A stretch of DNA of 64,000 nt from an uncultured beta proteobacterium (lineage in GTDB: Bacteria; Pseudomonadota; Gammaproteobacteria; Burkholderiales; Burkholderiaceae_B). Made by a program: the position numbers and the translations under genes. Of this stretch, positions 58,936-64,000 are shown in pieces (positions within the stretch are counted from its first letter, which is position 1; each line of letters begins with the position of its first letter). Location: contig CAIJKV010000135.1 of assembly GCA_903821335.1 (NCBI GenBank), positions 52,625 to 116,624 of the forward strand, given 5' to 3'. The notes under the pieces are model-generated. The model saw only the letters and a list, made by a program, of their open reading frames with translations, had not been told where the DNA came from and made no database searches.

Positions 58936-60951
58936 TTAACCGACCTTCGCGGGATGCATCCTGCGGTGGCGCAGCGTCTGCGTGGCAAGCACCAGGCCAA
59001 AACCGACGAAGCCCACCGCATCCGCCACGTTTGACGGGTAGGCCAGTGCAACACCGGCACCAACCATGATGATGCGTTCGAGCACCCTGGTCTTTTCAAT
59101 AAACCAGCCTTGCAAGCCACCTGCCAGGCAGATGATCCCGATGATTGCGGTGAACGTGATCCAGGCAATCTGCCACCAGTCGGCCTGGGCCAGCGCCTTC
59201 ATCGACCCCATGAGCAGCAAGCTTGTCCCGGACTGATCAAGCGTGAACATGAACGGGACAAGAATCGCGGGCGCCACGTATTTCCATGTCTGCATGGTGG
59301 TCTTGTAGGGATCGCCTTTGCAAATCGCGGCAGCAGCGAACGGAGACAAGGCCGTGGGTGGAGACACCTCGGACAACACCGCGTAATAAAAGATGAACAT
59401 GTGTGCGGCATAGGCTGGCACGCCCAGGTTAATCAAGGCCGGGGCCGCGATCACGGCGCAGATAATGTAGGAGGCTGTCACAGGTACCGCCAGGCCCACG
59501 ACCCAGACAACCAGCGCCGTAAAAATCGTGGTTAGCAACAATGAGCCACCGGCGTATTCAATCACGATGGAACTGAATTTCAGGCCCAGACCAGTCAGAG
59601 TCACCGTACCGACTATCAGTCCAGCCCCGGCGCAAGTCACTGCGATCGCCAGCACCCCGGTTGACCCGGCTGCCAGCGACTTGGTCAGGTTGGAGTGAAA
59701 CAGACCCGACAACAAGGGCTGTTTCCCCATGAACCATTCCCAGGGAATGATCGCGGTGTCCCGGCGCAACATGCTGCTCGCCGCGGACACCACGGTCGCC
59801 CAGAACACCGACATGCCAGGTGAAAAACCATAGAGCATAAACACGACAATTGAAATCAGCGAGAAGAAATGGAACCAGTATTTCTTCGTCAGGGACCAGG
59901 CGCTTTCGATAGACTCGAAATGAATATTTTTCATGCCGTATTTGCGCACATCGATTTCGACCATGACGAACAAACCCAGGTAGAAAAGGATGGTCGGGAT
60001 GCACGCCATCAGAAGCACGTCGAGATACGAGATTTTTAGAAAATCGGCGATCAGGAAGGCTGCCGCACCCAGTACTGGCGGCGAAATAATGGCACCCAGT
60101 CCTCCTGCTGCCAGAAGCCCGCCCGCTGCGTTCCTGTCGTAGCCAACCTTTTCGAGCATCGGCGCTGCGACCGAACCCACCGTCACGGTCGTGGCCACGC
60201 CAGAGCCTGACGGACCACCGAGCAGGAACGACGACAACACGATTGTGCGACCGACTCCCGAAGATTTTCCCCCCATCGCCGCGAACGAAAAATCGATGAA
60301 AAACTTGCCCGCCCCGGTAAACTGCAGGAACGCGCCAAAGATCGTGAACAGGATGATGAGGGTGGACGACACATCTACTGCTGTGCCGAAGATGCCTTCG
60401 AGAGTCATGTACATGTAGCCCACGAATCGATCGATTCCATAGCCCTTGTGCGTCCAGGGCGCCGGCAGATAATTGCCGAACAGGGCGTAGCAGATGAACA
60501 TCAGCGTCACGAACAACAGGATCAGTCCATTGGTTCGTCTGACGGCCTCCAGGATCAGCAATATGAAAACGATGCCGACAAAGACATCCATGGTGTCCGG
60601 TGCGGTGTTGCGGTCGGAAAAATCATCACCACCGGCAAGAATGTAATAGGCAATCAGTACTGCGCAGACCGCAAAAATGACATCCCACCACATCAACCGG
60701 TTCTTGAATTTCGCGGCTGTTGGAAAGCTCAGGTAAACCAGGAACAGCACAATACCCACATGGATCGTGCGCAGATATTGCGTTGGCACGATTGAATAGG
60801 CCGCATACAGGTGAAACAGGGACATGCCGACCGCGACCAGCGTGATAAATACCGCAAGCTTGCCCTTGTAGTCGTTGGCGTCGCCCTCCTCTTGCTTGAT
60901 GAATGCCTCGAGTTGTTCTTGTGTCGCACTATCAATTGAAGACTGGCTCAT
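58936..60951 (-). CDS. TRAP transporter fused membrane subunit (DctQM, TAXI class)
   Basis: 671 aa, a fusion of the small (4-helix, DctQ) and large (about 12-helix, DctM) TRAP membrane proteins, as found in TAXI-type systems. Recognisable DctM segments are GGKSSGVGRTIVLSSFLLGG, TVTVGSVAAPMLEKVGYDRN and EVSPPTALSPFAAAAICKGD. It uses the sodium gradient to import an organic anion with the binding protein encoded just upstream (41-bp gap). It starts with a soluble acidic tail (IKQEEGDANDY). Confidence 0.92.
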   Translation of the reverse strand: MSQSSIDSATQEQLEAFIKQEEGDANDYKGKLAVFITLVAVGMSLFHLYAAYSIVPTQYLRTIHVGIVLFLVYLSFPTAAKFKNRLMWWDVIFAVCAVLIAYYILAGGDDFSDRNTAPDTMDVFVGIVFILLILEAVRRTNGLILLFVTLMFICYALFGNYLPAPWTHKGYGIDRFVGYMYMTLEGIFGTAVDVSSTLIILFTIFGAFLQFTGAGKFFIDFSFAAMGGKSSGVGRTIVLSSFLLGGPSGSGVATTVTVGSVAAPMLEKVGYDRNAAGGLLAAGGLGAIISPPVLGAAAFLIADFLKISYLDVLLMACIPTILFYLGLFVMVEIDVRKYGMKNIHFESIESAWSLTKKYWFHFFSLISIVVFMLYGFSPGMSVFWATVVSAASSMLRRDTAIIPWEWFMGKQPLLSGLFHSNLTKSLAAGSTGVLAIAVTCAGAGLIVGTVTLTGLGLKFSSIVIEYAGGSLLLTTIFTALVVWVVGLAVPVTASYIICAVIAAPALINLGVPAYAAHMFIFYYAVLSEVSPPTALSPFAAAAICKGDPYKTTMQTWKYVAPAILVPFMFTLDQSGTSLLLMGSMKALAQADWWQIAWITFTAIIGIICLAGGLQGWFIEKTRVLERIIMVGAGVALAYPSNVADAVGFVGFGLVLATQTLRHRRMHPAKVG

Positions 60952-60992
60952 GCACTTTCCTCCACCATGATTGACCGCTGTTGACGCTGTCT

Positions 60993-61943
60993 TCAGTCGA
61001 CCTTGATGCCCTTCTCGTTGAAGTACTTCAATGCCCCGGGATGGAAAGGCAAAGGCGTGGCGGCTGTTTTCTGATTGTCCAGCGCCAGGCTCGCATATTC
61101 CTGATGCGTGCGAACCAGTTCAGGCATATTGTCAAAGATGGCCTTTACGATTTTGTAGGCTTCCACGTCAGACATCTTCGCACTCACCACCAGGATGTTT
61201 GAAACCGATGAAATCTTGTTGTCGGCCGTCATGCCGCTGTACATTTCCTTGGGAATCATGTCGGTGAAATACAGGTTTCCATATTTTTTATTCATTGCCG
61301 CGACTTCGTCGGCGTTGTCGATCATCACGATACGCATGCCCGGACTATTCGCCAGATCCGTCACGGCGGCGGTTGGCAAGCCACCTACCCAGAAAAAGGC
61401 ATCGATCTTGCGATCCTTGATCGCATTCACCGACTCAGACACGCCCAGTCGTTCGCGCTTGACGTCCTTATCCTTATCCATGCCGGCCGCTTCGAGCAAA
61501 CGAAAGGCCATCACCTCGGTGGCACTGCCTGGGCTGCCAGTGCTCAGACGCTTGCCCTTGAGGTCCTTCATCGTCTTGATGCCTGTCGCGTCTACCGTCA
61601 CGACGTGCATGCGGTTCGGATAGAGCACCAACAAAGTACTCAGGTCCATTTTCTTATTCTTGAACTTCCCTTCCCCGATCTGGGCATCCTTGGCCGCGTC
61701 AGCCATCGTGAAACCAATGTATGGTTTGCCAGAACCAATGAGATTCAAGTTGTCGACCGAGCCGCCCGTTACCTCTGCGGTGGCCGACATGCCCGGCACA
61801 TGTTTGGATAACACCGCTGCGAGTCCCCCGCCCATGGGGTAATAGACCCCACCCGTGCCACCTGTGGCGATGGATATGTTTTGAGCATGGGCCGAGCCAA
61901 AAGCAAATGCCAGCACAACGGCCAGCGATTTAAGGAAATTCAT
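60993..61943 (-). CDS. TAXI family TRAP solute-binding protein
   Basis: 316 aa. Signal peptide residues 1-20 (MNFLKSLAVVLAFAFGSAHA), then ISIATGGTGGVYYPMGGGLA, the TAXI beginning, and GTPGSATEV-like STGSPGSATEVMAFRLLEAAG. Ribosome site CGGAGACAAG directly upstream. Partner of the fused TRAP membrane protein. Ligands of TAXI proteins known to me include glutamate and alpha-ketoglutarate; not assigned here. AT-rich repeats (TTTA units near 61970-61985) mark the promoter region. Confidence 0.93.
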   Translation of the reverse strand: MNFLKSLAVVLAFAFGSAHAQNISIATGGTGGVYYPMGGGLAAVLSKHVPGMSATAEVTGGSVDNLNLIGSGKPYIGFTMADAAKDAQIGEGKFKNKKMDLSTLLVLYPNRMHVVTVDATGIKTMKDLKGKRLSTGSPGSATEVMAFRLLEAAGMDKDKDVKRERLGVSESVNAIKDRKIDAFFWVGGLPTAAVTDLANSPGMRIVMIDNADEVAAMNKKYGNLYFTDMIPKEMYSGMTADNKISSVSNILVVSAKMSDVEAYKIVKAIFDNMPELVRTHQEYASLALDNQKTAATPLPFHPGALKYFNEKGIKVD

Positions 61944-62170
61944 GACTTGTCTCCGGTCAAGGCTGTTTTTTTATTTATTTATTTTGTAGGTTTTATTTGT
62001 CGACTTCGGGTTCAATATCCACCACGACATGCCGAGCCTACATCAAAACCCAGTTCCACTCAACGTGTTTAGCCGTCACGCGTTTGAACAAGCGGTGTCT
62101 GGCATAGTTATTGCTTGGTAACTTGCCTGAACTCCATCAGAACGTCTCCACGCAACGCCAGGGAAAGACT

Positions 62171-63157
62171 GTGAATCAACTTCTCAAAAAATCAACAACC
62201 ATCATGATCGCCTTAGCACTTGCAGGCGGTTTGAACGCTTCGGCGCAACCCCGCAACGACTATCCGAACAAATCAATCAAGGTGGTGGTCCCATTTCCGG
62301 CCGGGGGTGCCACCGATATCCTGACGCGTTCGATCACCGAAAAACTGAGTCAGCAACTGGGCCAGCCCGTCGTGGTGGAAAACAAACCAGGCGGCGGTGC
62401 GAACATCGGCGCTGCCGCAGTCGCCAAGGCGCCAGCGGATGGCTACACCCTGCTCATGGGATCAATCGGTTCCCATTCCATCGCAGTCAGCTACTACAAG
62501 AATGCCGGATACGATATCCGCCAGGACCTGTCACCGATCTCGACCACCGGGACGCTGGGCAACGCTGTCTTCGTCGGCAACGAGACACAGGCTGAAAATC
62601 TGGCCGAACTCGTCACGCTCGCGCGGGCACACCCGGGTGCCTACACCTGCGGTTCGTCGGGGACGGGCGGTCTGATTCACCTGACCTGTGAAATGTTCAA
62701 GGGGGCCGCAGGCATTGATGTGCTGCACATCCCCTACAAAGGGACATCATTACTGATCCCGGACCTGGTGTCGGGGCGCGTGACCATGACCCTGGACACC
62801 ATTCCGCCCTATTTGCCACTGCTCAAAAGCGGCAAGCTCAAGGTGCTGGCAGTGACCACAGCGAGCCGGTCGCCCCTGCTGCCGAACGTACCCACGGTTG
62901 CGGAATCCGGATATCCGGGTTTTGAATCCATCGCCCGCTATGGGCTATTCGCACCGGCCGGAACGCCAGATGCGATCATTGAAAAACTGAACCGCGAGGT
63001 CAATATCGCGCTCAAGGATCCTGGCCTGAAAGACAAGCTGATGGAACAGGGCATCGAGGTTCAGGGCAGCACGCCCCAGGAACTGAAAGCAGTGGTGACG
63101 CAAGAGGTGGCGAAGTGGGCCGAGGTCATCAAGGCCGGCAACATCCAGCCCGAATAG
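62171..63157 (+). CDS. Bug/TctC-type periplasmic solute-binding protein
   Basis: 328 aa. Starts at GTG 62171 (VNQLLKKSTTIMIALALAGG) with AGGGAAAG upstream; an ATG frame start at 62111 adds a non-signal leader. Signal peptide ends near NASAQP, followed by YPNKSIKVVVPFPAGGATDI, VVVENKPGGGANIGAAAVA, HIPYKGTSLLIPDLVSGRVT and LPNVPTVAESG. Sixth orphan Bug protein in the window. Divergent from the TAXI gene, convergent with the MepK-like gene. Confidence 0.92.
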   Translation: MNQLLKKSTTIMIALALAGGLNASAQPRNDYPNKSIKVVVPFPAGGATDILTRSITEKLSQQLGQPVVVENKPGGGANIGAAAVAKAPADGYTLLMGSIGSHSIAVSYYKNAGYDIRQDLSPISTTGTLGNAVFVGNETQAENLAELVTLARAHPGAYTCGSSGTGGLIHLTCEMFKGAAGIDVLHIPYKGTSLLIPDLVSGRVTMTLDTIPPYLPLLKSGKLKVLAVTTASRSPLLPNVPTVAESGYPGFESIARYGLFAPAGTPDAIIEKLNREVNIALKDPGLKDKLMEQGIEVQGSTPQELKAVVTQEVAKWAEVIKAGNIQPE

Positions 63158-63170
63158 AACCAGCAGCCCG

Positions 63171-63737
63171 TTAGCCCCAGTTTCGGACCCGACCGGTATC
63201 GACGTGCACGAACTGGTCGTGCGGGTAGTAGCCCACCCCGCCAAGTTTTAGCGAACGGGCCGCGTCACGCAGATCGACCAGCGCAACACCTGACAAGCGG
63301 ATGTCAATCGCCCGTCCGTCCATGTGCAGGCTGCGCTTGGCAACCCCGCCCGAACTCTTGCTACGCAATCGTTCGTTGGTGATGGGGCTGCGATAGCCAG
63401 AGATCACCTGGAAGCTGCGGTCGACACCAAGGGCTGCCTGGATTTGATACAACAAGTCGAACAGGGCTGGATCAATGACGCCAATGTCACCCGAATAGTG
63501 ATCGCGCAAGAACAGGTTGAGTCTGGCGAGCGCGGGGTCCACATATTGATCGCCCACGGCGTACACCAGCCCAATCCGTTCACGCGTGTGCGTATGATCG
63601 AACGCGAGACTGCGGGCGTTCGACCTGGGAGCCGCCAGCACTCTGGACACCATGGGAAAACCGACTCCCGCCAGGGCAAACTGACCCGGCAGTCGTAGTA
63701 ACTTACGGCGTTTGGGTTGCATCGAATGAATAGTCAT
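63171..63737 (-). CDS. DUF882/YcbK family (MepK-like) peptidoglycan endopeptidase
   Basis: 188 aa. Basic N-terminus with an RRKLLRLPGQFALAGVG leader of Tat-like character, then the zinc peptidase residues: SGYRSPITNERLR, the metal motif HMDGRAIDIRLS (His and Asp) and HVDTGRVRNWG (His). The family includes E. coli MepK (YcbK), which cleaves 3-3 peptide crosslinks. It is directly downstream of an L,D-transpeptidase gene (47 bp), the enzyme type that makes those crosslinks; the same pairing occurs in E. coli. Confidence 0.9.
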   Translation of the reverse strand: MTIHSMQPKRRKLLRLPGQFALAGVGFPMVSRVLAAPRSNARSLAFDHTHTRERIGLVYAVGDQYVDPALARLNLFLRDHYSGDIGVIDPALFDLLYQIQAALGVDRSFQVISGYRSPITNERLRSKSSGGVAKRSLHMDGRAIDIRLSGVALVDLRDAARSLKLGGVGYYPHDQFVHVDTGRVRNWG

Positions 63738-63784
63738 ACCAACCAGGAAACGGTGGACACTCTCTCATTGTCCCCCTGCTGCGG

Positions 63785-64000
63785 TCAAGGCGCAATCAGC
63801 ACTGGCCGTTTTCGTTGACTGAGCGCAGTCGCCAGCAACTTATCATGACTATAAATGTCATCATAAAAATATACTTGGCCATTACGCGTCATGACAGTGC
63901 TGTACGCGATCAATACCGGCAGCGGTGCCTTCAGGCGTATGGTGCGTGACTCGCCTTTTTCCATCGCGTCGCGGATGCGCGACGTGGTCCATTCCGGCTC
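63785..64000 (-). CDS. L,D-transpeptidase (YcbB/LdtD type), C-terminus only
   Basis: The last 71 codons of a minus-strand gene cut by the window end. The decoded C-terminus (EPEWTTSRIRDAMEKGE, LPVLIAYSTVMTRNGQVYFY and ending KRPVLIAP) matches the tail of the large YcbB-type transpeptidases, which end with LPVxIxYxTaxxxxGxVxFxxDIYxxD. The active-site Cys region lies outside the window. The gene continues upstream of 64000. Confidence 0.85.
   Translation of the reverse strand, partial: EPEWTTSRIRDAMEKGESRTIRLKAPLPVLIAYSTVMTRNGQVYFYDDIYSHDKLLATALSQRKRPVLIAP

Noticed and set aside
1..64000. Mobile elements, CRISPR arrays, tRNA or rRNA genes
   Set aside because: No transposase-like protein, no regularly spaced repeat array and no cloverleaf or rRNA signature was seen; the only short repeats are those listed.

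Overview
The window reads as a high-GC betaproteobacterial chromosome segment, most likely Burkholderiales and probably Alcaligenaceae (Bordetella/Achromobacter/Pusillimonas-like). This rests on gene content, not on a database search. The main signs are six separate Bug/TctC-type periplasmic binding proteins with no TctA/TctB membrane partners, a LivM-LivG fusion, a kinase-universal-stress-protein fusion, an intracellular PHA depolymerase and a TRAP-TAXI transporter. I see no tRNA, rRNA, CRISPR array, insertion sequence or prophage. Coding density is high and most genes look intact.

Layout. 0.1-7.9 kb: beta carbonic anhydrase, secreted NHL propeller, ammonium transporter, MmgE/PrpD protein, DsbA-like oxidoreductase, Bug protein, acetylornithine deacetylase-like peptidase. 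8.1-12 kb: an SDR, a type II haloacid dehalogenase, and a metallophosphoesterase followed by a Ser/Thr kinase-USP fusion. 12.3-16.6 kb: a compact five-gene operon encoding a TusA-like protein, a DsrE-like protein, a small Cys-containing membrane protein, a secreted and C-terminally anchored protein of unknown family, and a TusA-like domain fused to a MetE C-terminal (zinc methyltransferase) domain. This is my best candidate for an undescribed system, probably moving sulfur and/or methyl groups. 17.3-21.4 kb: Bug protein, unknown 163-aa protein, PRISE-like reductase and flavoprotein. 21.4-35.9 kb: a divergent catabolic locus. One arm carries a sigma-54 activator, an arylmalonate-decarboxylase/maleate-isomerase family enzyme and a Bug protein. 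The other arm carries two class III CoA-transferases, an acyl-CoA ligase, an enoyl-CoA hydratase, an SDR, an acyl-CoA dehydrogenase, a 3-hydroxyacyl-CoA dehydrogenase plus a degenerate paralogue of it, and two binding proteins. The gap between the arms has three helically phased repeats and a near-consensus -24/-12 promoter.

35.9-40.5 kb: SDR, Bug protein, carboxymuconolactone-decarboxylase-like protein, a large FAD protein and an OmpA-like lipoprotein. 40.8-51.4 kb: TauE/SafE exporter, then a long minus-strand operon (NIPSNAP, GMC oxidoreductase, LivJ-LivH-LivMG-LivF, second GMC oxidoreductase, class V aminotransferase) that looks like uptake plus oxidation of an alcohol or amino-alcohol. 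51.5-64 kb: P-loop kinase, PHA depolymerase, GST, cupin, a decayed alpha/beta-hydrolase tail, a sulfonate/nitrate-type ABC transporter, a pepsin-like secreted protein with two DTG motifs, a TRAP-TAXI transporter, a sixth Bug protein, and an MepK-like/L,D-transpeptidase cell-wall pair cut by the window end.
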